Shown here: positions 20,904-31,061 of the stretch, piece after piece
Position numbering within the stretch: the stretch's first letter is position 1
How the letters are laid out: the number at the start of each line of letters is the position of its first letter
NCBI GenBank assembly: GCA_918797485.1
Contig: CAKKNE010000002.1
Location: 1,578,501-1,642,500, forward strand
Direction: 5' to 3'
DNA: 64,000 bases
From: Pelagomonas calceolata
Taxonomy: Eukaryota > Sar > Pelagophyceae > Pelagomonadales > Pelagomonadaceae
Notes under the pieces: model-generated
The model's input: the letters and a program-made list of their open reading frames with translations, nothing else
Databases searched by the model: none
What the model was told of the DNA's origin: nothing
Program-made: the position numbers and the translations under genes

Positions 20904-21345
20904 GATCTCTTTTTGGAGCCTGGCGCACAGCTTACTTTGGCACACAGCTCACTTTTTGGAGCCTTGAGCCTGGTGCAGCAATGAGAAGCGCTGGCGCCCG
21001 TTTTTTTGGAGCCTGGCACGCAGGTTGCTGTGGGTTCGACAAATGCCAGCGCTGGCCCGAAACTGGTTAAGTTTTACTAGCAAACAGGCTTGAAACTGGA
21101 CCAAAAAATGAAAGCCAAGTAGTGAGATAGACACACTAGACATTCGGGTCGAGCTGCTAAAAAGTGCCTGCCTGCCGTCTAGGGACCGTCCCAGTCGCTG
21201 CGCACGCGTTTTCCTGCTTACCGCTGCCTATTATCGTCAGTGTAGGCAAAGCGCGGTACCGCTAACCGCGCCAAAGCCCAATCAGCTCCTGAGACTTCCT
21301 GGTCATCCGCGTCGTTCCGCTGCGAGCCGCTGCACCAACGACACC
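20904..21345. promoter_or_regulatory. Divergent promoter, COG4-like / ubiquitin E2, with short repeats
   Basis: About 440 bp. A phrase TTTTTGGAGCCTGGCRC recurs about three times between 20911 and 21020, and a related GGCACACAGCT unit occurs twice. No GCTAG motif is complete, although ACACACTAGAC at about 21131 resembles half of one. Confidence 0.5.
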
Positions 21346-21801
21346 ATGACCTCCCTCCGCCGATTAACGAAGGAGTTCGAGGCCCTCGAGAAGAACCCGC
21401 TCGACTTCTGCGAGGTCGCGCCCGCCGCCGACAAGCTGTCCGCCGAAGCAACACTCCAGGGCCCGCCCGGCACGCCCTACGCGAACGGCGTCTGGACTTT
21501 GGACTTAACCTTCCCCGAGAACTACCCCTTCAAGGCGCCGACCGTCACGTTCCGCACGGAGATCAAGCACCCTAATGTCAAAACCGACACCGGCGAGGTC
21601 TGCCCCGAGGTCTTCTTCCCGAACTGGTCGCCCACCATGAATGTTAGATTAGTCCTCTCGAACGTGCGCGAGGTCCTCAAGAATCCGGTGGTGGAGACGC
21701 CCCTCGAGGCCGAGCTCGCGGAGCTCTTCGCGAACGACCGGCCCAAGTTCGACAAGCTCGTCAAGGACCACGTGAAGGGCCTCGGGAAGAAGAAAAAGTA
21801 G
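21346..21801 (+). CDS. Ubiquitin-conjugating enzyme E2
   Basis: A single exon of 151 residues, the size of a minimal UBC fold. It has the PENYPFKAP loop, the HPN tripeptide (KHPNV) and the catalytic cysteine in GEVCPEVF, about nine residues after HPN, followed by NWSP. These are the residues that accept ubiquitin from E1 and stabilise the transfer intermediate, so the enzyme should be active. The order and the long C-terminal helix (NDRPKFDKLVKDHVKG) recall the UBE2L3/UbcH7 group. The Lys-rich end is typical of cytosolic E2s. The partner E3 is unknown. It ends 34 bp from a convergent gene. Confidence 0.9.
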   Translation: MTSLRRLTKEFEALEKNPLDFCEVAPAADKLSAEATLQGPPGTPYANGVWTLDLTFPENYPFKAPTVTFRTEIKHPNVKTDTGEVCPEVFFPNWSPTMNVRLVLSNVREVLKNPVVETPLEAELAELFANDRPKFDKLVKDHVKGLGKKKK

Positions 21802-21835
21802 AGCTGCTGTGTAACCTTGTTCTAGTCTTAAACAA

Positions 21836-24464
21836 TCACATTTTTATGAGCTGCGTGTCCTCGGCCGTCGGCGGGCGCGACCCCGGCGACTCGGACGGCG
21901 CGGCGCCCTCGGCCTTCTTCTTCTTCGAGAGCCGTCCGAACAGCGACAGCTTCGGCGTCGGCTGCCGCTCGGACGGCGCCGGCGCCGGCGCCGGGGCTGG
22001 AGCCGGCTCGTCGACGAGGCCCGCCAGGGAGAGGTCGCCCATCGTGCGCCTCCTAGCTCGTAGTTCTTCGGCCCGCTCCGGCCAGAAGTAGGTCGCGCGG
22101 CCGTCGTGCCCGGCGAACGTGTAGTCGTGGCGCGGATCCAACCATTGGGAGGTGTGCGACGCGACGTGGTAGTGGAACTCGCGCTCCGTCGCGGGATCCG
22201 TAAATTTCTGCCAGCCCAGCGTCATCGCGTCGGCCGGTCTTCTCCGCAGAAAGTCGTCGCCGTCCTGGGGCACGGGCGCGGGCCATTCTCGCACCGGTCG
22301 TCTTCTAGGTGTCGCCGTCGTGTCTCCACTCGGATTCAGGTCCACGCCGCCTGATACCATAGGCACTCGTATCGGCGTATCATAAGCTTTCCAGATTGAA
22401 TCGTGCAGTGCACCAATAGCGAAAGGTTTCTTATCAAATAGTAAATCGGCAAGTAATTTGCCGAACCGCAACCCGTACATGTCTCTCAGCAGATTAGTTG
22501 TGTTGAATATATATATACTATCCGTGAGCACCGTCTCATCGTCCAGGTCGCGACATTCATCCATCTCTAACTCCAGCCAATACGACGACGAACTCTTCGT
22601 ATGTCGAACACGAATCCACCCCAGCAACCGGCGCGCCGTGAGCCGCCAGCTCTTCTCCAGCGTACTATGATTGACCAAGCTTCTTTCTAGTGATGGAGCG
22701 ACCATCAAGCACCCGAACAGCGCCTCGTCCGCCGGATCGAGACACGGTAATTGATGTCTCGACCAGAACTCGCTCCAGAAGAACTTCCGCTGCAGCTGCA
22801 GGTGGAAGAGTCCTGCGTAGCGGCGGTTTCGCGTGTTGCCGCGGTTTTCTGGCTCTCTCGCGGCGTCGACGCGACTCGTTTCCATCAGAGAAGGCGCTGG
22901 GTGGTCTCTATGGCAATTTTGAGTCGATTCGGACGCCGCGCGACGCACGTAATGGTCTGAGTAGTACAGGACAAGCACAGCAAGCTCGTATGAGCTCAGG
23001 AAACCGCACATGTGTCTTCTCCCCGAACAACGATGAAAACAGGTGCAAATGCCCTTTCGGGGTCCCGCCATGCCTGTGTGGGAATCAACCAGTGAGTCGG
23101 GTGCTGGCTCCGTCGAGCGGCGAGGAACCGGCATCGCCACGCCATCGAGTAGGCGTCGCGTCGATGGCGTGGAGGACGACGCGACGATTCAGCAACGCGC
23201 CGTGAAATTTTGATTTCTGCACTGCTCCATGCATGAGTGATACTAAATCCTCAAAGGGCTTGAGGGGCACTAACGCGTTCTCCGCGATCATTTGCGGGTC
23301 CAACAACAGCCGGAAGAACTTGAGGATCACGCCACAAGGACTTTGCCGCGCGAAGTCGTAGCCCGCAATGAGGAAGCGAGGGAACGTAATACACCCAACA
23401 TCGCGCGCCCTTTTGAGACCATGTAATTCTTTGACAAATAACAATGGGATTAGTATGAGTGAAGTGGCTTCGGACGTCTGGTGGTCGAACAAGTCCTGGA
23501 AATAATAAGTAGATATGCGGTTCGGTACCTTATGACCTGCGCGGCGCGTCGCAGTCGTCGACGGCGTCCTGATGGCCACGTAGACTCTCGTGGGATCACG
23601 ACGACGGCGTGACGCCATCGACGCGACCGCTGTCTCTCTGACACGCCGCGACGGCCCCGACGTGGTCCGAACGGCCTCAAACTCGAAAAAGAAACCAGCC
23701 GCGACCTCGTCTCATGGACACGAGTCACATCAACAAAGTGAAGACACCACAACACGACGGGACGCCGAGAACTGACTGTCGTCCGGGTGCTTCTTCGCGT
23801 GCAGATTGTCGTAGTACGCCTCATAAACTTTATACATCTCGCCCTGCGTGATCTTGTGGTGGAGCGCCCAAGCTTCCAAGACCAAGAACGCCTGCTGGTC
23901 CATGAGCGACGGGGGAAACTTGGCGCCGCTCTCGTCCGGCCTTATGACCTCCTTGCCTTTGCTATCGACGGACGTCGTCTGGATGCGATATTCCCTACCT
24001 GCTCTGGTGCCGTCCGCTCGTTTCGAGGCGAGGTACTTCCGATAAGCCGCGACCACCCAAGCTAATTTGCCGCCCCGGGCTTTCGCGGCCGCTCGGCGCA
24101 TGGCCGCGGCCCGCAACTTCCTACGTCTTTTCCGTTCCTTCACCGTTAATTTTCTCATTTTTCCTGTTTTCTCATCTAGTTCTTCGTCGGAAGACTCCTT
24201 GGCCCGGAGACCGGCCGTGAAGGACGCGCGCCAGGACTCAAGAATAGCGTCGGCCTCGGCCTTGATTTCGTTCCTTTTGATTTCTTCGGGCGTCGGGCCC
24301 GGGGGCGGCTGGTTCCGCTGCCGTCGCGCTCGTCGTCGCGCGCGCCGCTCCTGCCGCCTTCTTTCGTCAGCTTCCGCGCGCGTTTCCCGACCTTCCTTCG
24401 GCGCGGCCTCGGCGAGCTTGGCGCGCATCTCCTCCTCCGTGGGTCTCCTCGGTTCGTCGGCCAT
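21836..24464 (-). CDS. WW-domain protein with three introners
   Basis: Exons 24464-23777, 23536-23221, 23073-22949 and 22812-21836 give 2,106 nt and 701 residues. A very basic coiled N-terminus (residues 1-140) leads to an IQ-like helix (WVVAAYRKYLASKR) and a helical middle. Splicing of copies C1 and A10 uncovers HGGTPKGHLHLFSSLFGEK, which is hidden in the unspliced frames. Near the C-terminus, LGWQKFTDPATEREF plus HYHVASHTSQWLDP has the two tryptophans and DP of a WW domain, which binds Pro-rich peptides. An Ala-Pro repeat and a Lys-rich tail follow. No named family recognised. An adaptor role is inferred. The start at 24464 is preferred to 24482 by analogy with other MADEP starts here. Confidence 0.7.
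22813..22948 (-). mobile_element. Introner family A, copy A10 (diverged)
   Basis: A 136-nt intron, GTGCGTCGCGCGGCG...CGCTACGCAG, in phase 1. It lacks the A-rich core of other copies but keeps the ends and the GGAAACGAGTCGCGTCGACG phrase. Confidence 0.75.
23074..23220 (-). mobile_element. Introner family C, copy C1 (antisense, GC donor)
   Basis: The element spans 23074-23224. It is flanked by GCATGGAG and GCATGGCG, an 8-bp target duplication with one mismatch. Ends are CAGTGCAG and CCACACAG. The donor that keeps frame lies four bases in, CAGT|GCAGAAATC, a GC-AG intron in phase 2. Relative to its gene it has the opposite orientation to copy C3. Confidence 0.8.
23537..23776 (-). mobile_element. 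Introner family A, copy A9 (long form)
   Basis: A 240-nt intron, GTCAGTTCTCGGCG...GCGCCGCGCAG, in phase 1, joining HPDDS|HKVPNRIS. Its right half is near consensus and its left half is diverged. Confidence 0.82.
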
Positions 24465-24712
24465 CGTTCCTTGGGGCAGCACTTGGGGCAGCCTGCACCG
24501 CCTCGTCGAGGCTGCGCGACCGCTGAGCGCGTGGATCGAACGCGTGCGCCCTCGATCCGCTGCCCTACTCCTGTCCGGGCGCGTAGGTGTCTCGCGGCGC
24601 GGCGCCGAGCACAGCGCTTTTTGCTAGTGTCTTACATCCGCTAGCTTGGCTCGAGATCCGGGCTTTTCACGAGCAGACGCGCATTGTTGGTGCAAACGCT
24701 GCCCCTCTACAA
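24465..24712. promoter_or_regulatory. Divergent promoter, WW-domain gene / repeat-protein gene
   Basis: About 250 bp. TTGGGGCAGC occurs twice within 30 bp of the minus-strand ATG, and GCTAG motif copy 3 sits centrally. An imperfect hairpin around GCGTGGATCGAACGCG (24520-24560) superficially resembles a tRNA T-arm. Confidence 0.55.
24623..24645 (-). promoter_or_regulatory. GCTAG inverted-repeat promoter motif, copy 3
   Basis: Reads GCTAGTGTCTTAC then ATCCGCTAGC on the plus strand, 68 bp before the proposed plus-strand ATG at 24713. Confidence 0.65.
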
Positions 24713-25711
24713 ATGCAGGAGGAGTGGGGCCATGCGGTGGCCGCGGAGGCGCTGCCCGCGGAAGAAGGAGTAGTTATGGCCGAAGTCCTAGGTGTGGAGG
24801 AAGGTGACAATATGAGGGAGATGATCGTCGGCGAGATCGTGGATGAGCGCCCAACGCAAGATCTTTCTCCGGGTCCGTCGCCGCTGGGCTACATCGTCAA
24901 CCGGTGGAAGGCGCACGACGGTGAGCATCGGGCGGGACGGATGCTGGGTTTTCGGGGTAGAAACGCCTGCCTCGAGGCGACGTGGGGACCCGGCGGAAAC
25001 AAACCGGGCGAAGTGCCGTGGGAGCTTTTCCCCGCAGACGAATGGAACCCAAACACCGGCCAGCGCGTGGCGCGCGGGACGTGGAACCCGCTGCGCGGCA
25101 ACCACGGCAGTCCGGGGACGTTTTCCCACCAGGGCGGCGGCCGGCTGTACTACATCGTCAACAGATGGAAGACGCACGACGGTGAGGGTCGGGCAGGTCT
25201 CATGCTCGGGTTCAATGGTCATAACGCCATCCTCGAGGGGCGGTGGGGGGAGCCGGGGGGCAGGGACAAGGTCGTGTGGGAGCTGTTTCCAGCAGATGAG
25301 TGGGATCCGCACACCGGCAAGCGCGTGGCACGCGGCTCGTGGAACCCGCTGCGCGGCAACCACGGGACGTCGGGAACGTTCGCTCACCAGGGCGGCGGCA
25401 AGCTGTATTACATCGTCAACCGGTGGAAGGCGCACAACGGCGAGCATCGAGCCGGGCGAATGCTCGGTTTCACAGGTGAGAATGCTGTCCTCGAAGGGAC
25501 GTGGGGCCGGCCGGGGGGCAGGGACAAGGTGCCGTGGGAACTATTCCCCGCGGACGAGTGGACTCCAATGGGAAACCGTGTGGAACGCGGGTCGTTTAAT
25601 CCGCTTCGGGGCGGCCATGGTAGGAGCTGTAGTCCCGGGGCGTTCTCGCACAGGCTTGGCGACCTGCCAGTGGTCATACCGCCGGCCACGGAGTGCTGCA
25701 CCCTCATGTAA
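24713..25711 (+). CDS. Three-repeat protein with C-terminal CaaX box
   Basis: 332 residues from the ATG at 24713; the frame is open further upstream but has no better start. After an acidic ~50-residue lead come three tandem repeats of about 83 residues. Each contains Y-IVNRWK-HNGE-RAG-MLGF, then PWELFPADEW, then RVARG-WNPLRGNHG. The repeats are alike at DNA level too, so the duplication is fairly recent. The protein ends ATECCTLM: a cysteine followed by T-L-M makes a CaaX box favouring farnesylation, with a second Cys that could be palmitoylated, so membrane attachment is predicted. I do not recognise the repeat; a beta-rich lectin-like fold is only a guess. It is convergent with the coiled-coil gene 19 bp away. 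Confidence 0.75.
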   Translation: MQEEWGHAVAAEALPAEEGVVMAEVLGVEEGDNMREMIVGEIVDERPTQDLSPGPSPLGYIVNRWKAHDGEHRAGRMLGFRGRNACLEATWGPGGNKPGEVPWELFPADEWNPNTGQRVARGTWNPLRGNHGSPGTFSHQGGGRLYYIVNRWKTHDGEGRAGLMLGFNGHNAILEGRWGEPGGRDKVVWELFPADEWDPHTGKRVARGSWNPLRGNHGTSGTFAHQGGGKLYYIVNRWKAHNGEHRAGRMLGFTGENAVLEGTWGRPGGRDKVPWELFPADEWTPMGNRVERGSFNPLRGGHGRSCSPGAFSHRLGDLPVVIPPATECCTLM

Positions 25712-25730
25712 ACTAAATAAATCTTCTGTC

Positions 25731-28499
25731 TTACCGGCTCCGCGGCGCAGATAAAGGAATTCCAGGAGAAGTCGCCTTCACGAGCGGTCGCAGCGCGCCG
25801 GCCCTCCCGGTCGCGTACGACGCCTGGATGACCACGTTGGCCCGGTGCTCCTGCACCGAGCCCAGGCGCGATGTGCCCTCAGCATGGGTCGCCGACTGGG
25901 CCGACAACGCCCCGTGGATCACTTTTGCTGCTGGTGCCCCATGCACGGAGTCCATGACCGTGTTGCACGCGATGCACCGCACCGGCGCCCGGCCGATCAT
26001 CAGCGCGTCGTCGTGGGGCCGCAACCGGTCCATGGCCTCCCTGAGAGCTTTCGCGATCAACCGCAGCACATCTTCCCTTGCTGTTTTTCGGACGACGTCT
26101 CTCCTCACGCCTTCCAGATTCAGCTTCAGAGCTCCCGTGACCTCGTCGACGAACTCTGACAGTTCGTCTCGGGACGTGTCGATCATTTGGACAACAGTAT
26201 CTGTCGAAGGCAGGCCATTCAGGATCGCCATCGCGTGCTCCAGCGACTCCGTGGCCTTCTCGAGGCCCTGGTGCTGCAATTCGACGGCCTTCTGCAACTC
26301 CGCGTCGATCTTCTTCTGCTTCGCGGCGAAATCCTCGAGGCCCGGGCCGCCGATCTGCCCGCGAATTTCCTCCACGGCCTCCTCGAGGACCTCGATCTTT
26401 TGGCCGTGTTCATCTAACGTACGGTTTGTATTTTCAGACAGCACGGCGAGGTCGCCGTCTACCTTCTGCTTGAGGTCCTCCCTCGCTTGGTCCTGCGTCG
26501 CTACGACTTCGTTCATCGACCGCTCGACGTCTTTTTTATCAGCTTTGGTCTCTCGCAGAACCGTAAGCTGCGCCTCCACAAAATCCAACAAAGGCTTGAG
26601 TGAGGTCTCGCCGCCCGCTATCGATGCCGTGACGATGCCCGCGAACTCCTCCCGTCCCATTCGTTCCGAGACGGCCTGCGAGTTCGCCGCCACTCTCTCT
26701 GAGAGATCATGGAACGGCTTCACGGCATCATCACAATACGCAATACACGTCTCGTTCTTGATGGTCTCCGCCAATACGAACTCCGCGCCGTCCTTCTCCA
26801 CCACACCGACCTCCGCGAGCTTCGCCAGCGTCAACACAGAAGCTTTGGCAATTAACCCGGCCTCGTCGACGTCACCCCCATCGACCACCATGGGCCGGGC
26901 CCGCTGATCCCGCAGCGCCTCCAACGCGTCCTCCAGCGCGTCGACGCGCAGATCCAGGCGCTGGCTCAATTTCTCGAGCTCGGCGTCGAAGTTCATCTTC
27001 GGCGGCGACTTGGGCGGACTGCGCAGGCCCGGCTCGGCCTCCCGCCTGGCTATTTCCGCTATCAAATCGGCCTCGAGCGTGTCGACGCGTTCCGCTAGAG
27101 CCGTGACTTCTTTCATTCTAGCCAGGTCCGCGATGTCGCTCGCGTCGAGGAAGGCGTCTTGACCGGAAGCGATCTTGTCGAGGCTTGCTTCTAATCTCGC
27201 TACTCTTGGTGCAAGGCGATCCTCCAAAGCTGGTGCTCCGGACAGCGTGCCTCCGCGCACGCGCGCGCCCTCCAACCTTGCAAGACCTTCCTCCAACCCT
27301 TTTTCTGAAGTGAACACGACGCGCCCAATCTCGAAGTCGAAGCCGCCCGGGGCCTTCCTTACTTCACATTTCTCTACGTCTCGGAATGCTTTAGCAAGCA
27401 TATCAGAAGACGCGTCCGGTTGCGCGGCCGAGATCACAAGAGTCCTATCTCGAGGCTCAACACCACAGAGCTCGTCGAGGGCCGCCCCCAACCTAAAAAT
27501 GGAGTCCGCGGCGTGCACGGGGCCTGCCTCGACGCGCGCGCCACACACGAAGTGGCCAGCTAAAGCAGAAGCTGCCTTCAGCGCCTCCGCCCGGTCCGGA
27601 AATCTAATGACACGCAACCCAAACCGATCCAGCGACGACGGCTCCGACGCCGGCAGGAACTCGTCGACGATGCCGAGGACTTCGTCCAAAGCTGTTAATG
27701 ACGCGACGTGTCTGACTAAAAGTTGTCTTTCAAACCCGTGGCGCTCGCGGTGGTTGTGCATGATCGTGGCCGTCATCGTCCGCTCGGGGTGGTCCCCTTC
27801 CTCATCTTCCTCCTCGTATTGGACTACAGGTTTTGGCGGGGACTTCGGAGGTGAACTGCCGACGTCCGTGAACGTCGCCGTCGTCTGCTTTTTGAGTTTC
27901 GGGGACGACTTCGGCTTCGGCGGGCCCTTGTGGTGGGCTCTCCCGTGCAAGGCTTCTACCGCTCGTAACGCGGCAGCAGCGGTATCAAAGTGCAGGACCT
28001 GGTGCGCCGCGGCCCACTTCTTCTCGTGGATCGGGTCTTCAATCTCACTGACGGCGTGCTCTTCTCCGGTTTCCGCTTCGTGCTCATCCAGGAGCTTCTT
28101 CATGCACTCATTGCTATGATCAGGAGGTAGGGAACCGACGACGACCGAATAGGGCTTCGTCTCCTCGATGGGCTCGCCCTTCGACACAGCCTGGATCTCG
28201 CCCCGCATGGCGCTCATCTCGTCGCTGAACCGCTGCTTGAGCAGCTCGTGCTCGGCGCGCTGGCGGTCGAGCTCCGCCCTGGTGGAAGCTATGACGACCT
28301 GTTGTTTTTGCACGACGTCGAAGACGACATTAATGACATCCTGGAGGTTCTCGGTCGCGCCGCCGAAGGCGAGGCCCACGCCCGCCGCGAGTCCCGCGGC
28401 CGCGTCTGCTGGGGGCGCCTCGGCCGCTGGTTCGGTCGTGGGCGGCGCCTCGGCCGCGGGCTCGGCTGCTGGTTCGCTCTGTGGCGGCTCGTCGGCCAT
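25731..28499 (-). CDS. QRICH2-like (DUF4795-type) ciliary coiled-coil protein
   Basis: A single exon of 922 residues from MADEPPQSEPAAE (ATG at 28499). It has an Ala/Pro/Glu-rich lead, then a helix, then an RRM-like strand pattern beginning YSVVVGSLPP. Long heptad coiled coil fills about residues 400-830. Near the C-terminus, LREAMDRLRPHDDALMIG is followed by APVRCIACNTVMDS. That short CxxC element after a coiled coil is what I recall from the DUF4795 region of QRICH2, an axonemal protein of motile cilia. If right, the cell builds a flagellum. The assignment rests on layout and one motif. The start is shared in style with the WW-domain gene. Confidence 0.6.
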   Translation of the reverse strand: MADEPPQSEPAAEPAAEAPPTTEPAAEAPPADAAAGLAAGVGLAFGGATENLQDVINVVFDVVQKQQVVIASTRAELDRQRAEHELLKQRFSDEMSAMRGEIQAVSKGEPIEETKPYSVVVGSLPPDHSNECMKKLLDEHEAETGEEHAVSEIEDPIHEKKWAAAHQVLHFDTAAAALRAVEALHGRAHHKGPPKPKSSPKLKKQTTATFTDVGSSPPKSPPKPVVQYEEEDEEGDHPERTMTATIMHNHRERHGFERQLLVRHVASLTALDEVLGIVDEFLPASEPSSLDRFGLRVIRFPDRAEALKAASALAGHFVCGARVEAGPVHAADSIFRLGAALDELCGVEPRDRTLVISAAQPDASSDMLAKAFRDVEKCEVRKAPGGFDFEIGRVVFTSEKGLEEGLARLEGARVRGGTLSGAPALEDRLAPRVARLEASLDKIASGQDAFLDASDIADLARMKEVTALAERVDTLEADLIAEIARREAEPGLRSPPKSPPKMNFDAELEKLSQRLDLRVDALEDALEALRDQRARPMVVDGGDVDEAGLIAKASVLTLAKLAEVGVVEKDGAEFVLAETIKNETCIAYCDDAVKPFHDLSERVAANSQAVSERMGREEFAGIVTASIAGGETSLKPLLDFVEAQLTVLRETKADKKDVERSMNEVVATQDQAREDLKQKVDGDLAVLSENTNRTLDEHGQKIEVLEEAVEEIRGQIGGPGLEDFAAKQKKIDAELQKAVELQHQGLEKATESLEHAMAILNGLPSTDTVVQMIDTSRDELSEFVDEVTGALKLNLEGVRRDVVRKTAREDVLRLIAKALREAMDRLRPHDDALMIGRAPVRCIACNTVMDSVHGAPAAKVIHGALSAQSATHAEGTSRLGSVQEHRANVVIQASYATGRAGALRPLVKATSPGIPLSAPRSR

Positions 28500-28835
28500 G
28501 GTCGTGGCGGGCACCGGGCAGCCAAAGCACTGCGTGCGCACCGGGCAGCTCTGGGCCGGCAGTCCCGGGCAGGCGTTGCGCACCGGAGCCCTGGGGCAGC
28601 CCTTTTTAGAGGCAAGCTCTCCGCCGCGTTGCGAGCGCCCCGCACGTATTTCCCCTCGCGCGCGCTTTCACGCGACGGCGAATTTATTAGTGCTACTGTG
28701 GCCCGGACGGGTATGGGCGCGGAATGAGTTTTGCGCGCGGGTCTCACGATGGTCTCACTCTCCCATCGTGCACTGGCTGCCCGGGCAGCACAAACGCCAG
28801 AAGTTGGCCTTTTGGCAGCCTGATTGCTTGCAAAT
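28500..28835. promoter_or_regulatory. Divergent promoter rich in GGGCAGC elements
   Basis: About 335 bp. GGGCAGC or its complement appears about five times (about 28507, 28545, 28563, 28592, 28779), clustered within 100 bp of either start. There is no GCTAG motif here. Confidence 0.5.
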
Positions 28836-29657
28836 ATGCGTGCGCCGGGCATCGTGCGCGTCCTGCGTGACGTGTCCGACTTTCTGGGCTCTTCCGCGCA
28901 CGCCCGCGACGGTCCGGTCGCAGTGACCCCGGAGGACTACCTCGCGGCCTCGGGTGAGGTTATCGCCTTGGCTATGGCCATGTCATGGATCATGGCCGCG
29001 ATCTGGAGACGCGACGCGATCAGGGACAACCCGCTGCTCGACCGCTTGGGCTATAACAACGTCTGCGTGGCCTGGGACGTGCCGCCCGCGCTGTACCCGG
29101 CGGCCTTCGTCATGCAGTTCGCCATTTACTGCGGTGTGCGCTACTGCGTGCTCGACTACGTCCGCGGCGCGGTCACGCCGGGCCTGTCCCGGCGCAAGGT
29201 GCGGATAATCAAATTCTGCAACACCCTCTACGCCGTGAGCATTATGGCGGTGTCGCTGCTCTTCGTGGTGACGCCCAAGGTCAGTCCCAGCGTGCACACC
29301 ACGTTCTTCGTTCAGCTGATCATCTGCCGGTTCGTCGTCGTCGCGGGCAACTTCGTCGAGGTCGAGCGCATCCCACGCGAGAAGTGGGTCTTCCTTGGCG
29401 TGTACGGGCTGGTCTCGTTACTGCTTCCCGCATGCCTCTTCATCAACTTCGTCACGTACGACTCGAAGAACAAAAAGAAGCCGACCGTTCCCATGGCGCT
29501 CGGCATGATCTTTGACTACTCTTGGTTTGCATGCCTCGCGGTCACGGGCCGTTTTCTACCCGAACAGACGCCGCTGCAAATTACGTATCAATTGCAGCCC
29601 GGAACCGCGGGCGGCGTGGCAGAAAAACCTTCAGAGCGAGTGGCCCCTGCGCCCTAG
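28836..29657 (+). CDS. Multi-pass membrane protein, family unknown
   Basis: 273 residues from ATG at 28836 (MRAPGIVRVLRDVSDF). There are about six or seven hydrophobic segments, among them VIALAMAMSWIMAAIW, ALYPAAFVMQFAIYCGV, LYAVSIMAVSLLFVV and YGLVSLLLPACLFINFV, with short polar loops and a polar tail ending RVAPAP. No transporter or receptor motif is evident. The next gene, convergent 34 bp away, is also a polytopic protein of unknown family; whether they act together cannot be told. Confidence 0.65.
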   Translation: MRAPGIVRVLRDVSDFLGSSAHARDGPVAVTPEDYLAASGEVIALAMAMSWIMAAIWRRDAIRDNPLLDRLGYNNVCVAWDVPPALYPAAFVMQFAIYCGVRYCVLDYVRGAVTPGLSRRKVRIIKFCNTLYAVSIMAVSLLFVVTPKVSPSVHTTFFVQLIICRFVVVAGNFVEVERIPREKWVFLGVYGLVSLLLPACLFINFVTYDSKNKKKPTVPMALGMIFDYSWFACLAVTGRFLPEQTPLQITYQLQPGTAGGVAEKPSERVAPAP

Positions 29658-29691
29658 CCCTGAAGGCTCGTACTAAGGTGTGGTGTGCTAC

Positions 29692-31061
29692 TTACGAGGG
29701 GTCGCCGGGGTGGGGATTTTCCGGAGCGACCTTTCCCGGGTTCTCGTGGCGCGGCCCTCGACCCTCACCGTCGCCGTCGCCGCGCGGCTTCGAATCCCAA
29801 TTTCCGGCGCCCTGCGCGATCGGCGTCCAGACCTCGGCGTCCTCCATGAGCATCACCGTGCACAGGAGGGTGACGATCCAGTAGAGCAGCAGGTGGAACT
29901 CGCAGACGATGCGGAGCTGGTTGTCGTGGAGCACGTCGCCGTCCTCGCACTTCGGGTTCACGCACGGGCTCTCGGTCACGAGCGCGGCGTCGTCCCATTC
30001 GCAGGGCCACGCGCCGAGCTCGGCGACGGTCAAATTGTACCAGCGCCGCGGTACGAGCTCGCCGAGGCACGCCGCCCGGCTGTCGTAGAGAATGCACAGG
30101 TGCATGTCCGCGGCCTCCTCCGGGTCGGCCAGGACGACCATAAACGCGACGAGGAAGCCAAGTGCGGCGAGCGCCGCGAGCAGGGCCGAACCGAGGGCGT
30201 AGCGCGCGCGCCGCTTTCCTTTGTCGGTCGTGTAGAGTTCCTTCATGGTCAAAGAACACGAACCGTCCGCGTTGAGTTCCATCGTCGTCAGCACGGCGCG
30301 CGCGAGCGCGGCGAAGAGCGTGATGCTGACGCCCCCGCCGATGCCGATGAAGTGCATCGTCCGCATGTTCCGGTTGTTGCAGGAGCCCGCGCTCGGGTCG
30401 AGGTCGCAGCTGTGTGGAAATCAACCAGTGAGTTACGTTTTCCTGAGGACTATGTGAACCTCCACGCCATCGCGCAGACGCACTCATTGGAACGACGTGT
30501 CGTCGATGGCGTGGGGCGCCTGAAATTTGATTTCCACACAGTTCGCTGCTTGTCGGCGCGGTCGGGCACGACCGCCGTGATGCAGACGAGGATGATGGCG
30601 TAGCGTATGACCATGTCACATCGCTTCCGCGCGACGTCGTCGCTCGCGCAGCATCGTTCTGTGAGCCTCCCCTTCATAGCCTTCACCGCCATCGTGCCCG
30701 ACTTCAGGAGCCGTCCCGCCTTGCGCGGGCGCTTGTCGGCCAGCCGCTGGATCTTGTGGTCCTGGATGAAGTTGATGCGGCCCAGGATGTACACGGCGAC
30801 GGTCACGAGGCTCACGAACATGAAGACGTAGCCCTCGAAGAAGATCGAACCCGACACGCGACTTATGGAGGCCGCGTAGCCGCCCGCAGACGTGCAGTCC
30901 TCGCGGAGCAGATACATGCTCATGATCGCCGCGAGGCAGCCCATGAGTATCGGTACCAAAAGGTACTCGGACTGCTGCGCGCGCACCACATAAGAGCACG
31001 ACTCGAGCATAACTACTGCGATGCAGTACGGCACCCACAGGAGCGCCTGTGAGGACACCAT
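29692..31061 (-). CDS. Polytopic membrane protein, family unknown, one introner
   Basis: Exons 31061-30538 and 30409-29692 give 1,242 nt and 413 residues. I start at MVSSQALLWVPYCIAVV because the upstream frame is low-complexity and this Met begins the first hydrophobic helix. About seven membrane segments follow, including LLVPILMGCLAAIMSMY, VFMFVSLVTVAVYIL, ALLAALAALGFLVAFMV and a last HLLLYWIVTLLCTVMLM. A loop between the fourth and fifth segments holds paired cysteines (CDLDPSAGSCNN) directly after the introner junction. The C-terminal ~40 residues are Gly/Pro/Asp-rich. No family recognised. Confidence 0.65.
30410..30537 (-). mobile_element. Introner family C, copy C2 (perfect 15-bp TIRs)
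   Basis: The element spans 30410-30541. Its ends, CTGTGTGGAAATCAA and TTGATTTCCACACAG, are perfect complements over 15 bp. Splicing uses CTGT|GTGG and CCACACAG| (phase 2), as in C3. Flanks GCAGCGAA and CTGCGACC are no longer a clear duplication. Confidence 0.85.

Noticed and set aside
24500-24580. tRNA-like T-arm (GCGTTCGATCC) on the minus strand
   Set aside because: No matching acceptor stem, D-arm or anticodon arm could be drawn around it.
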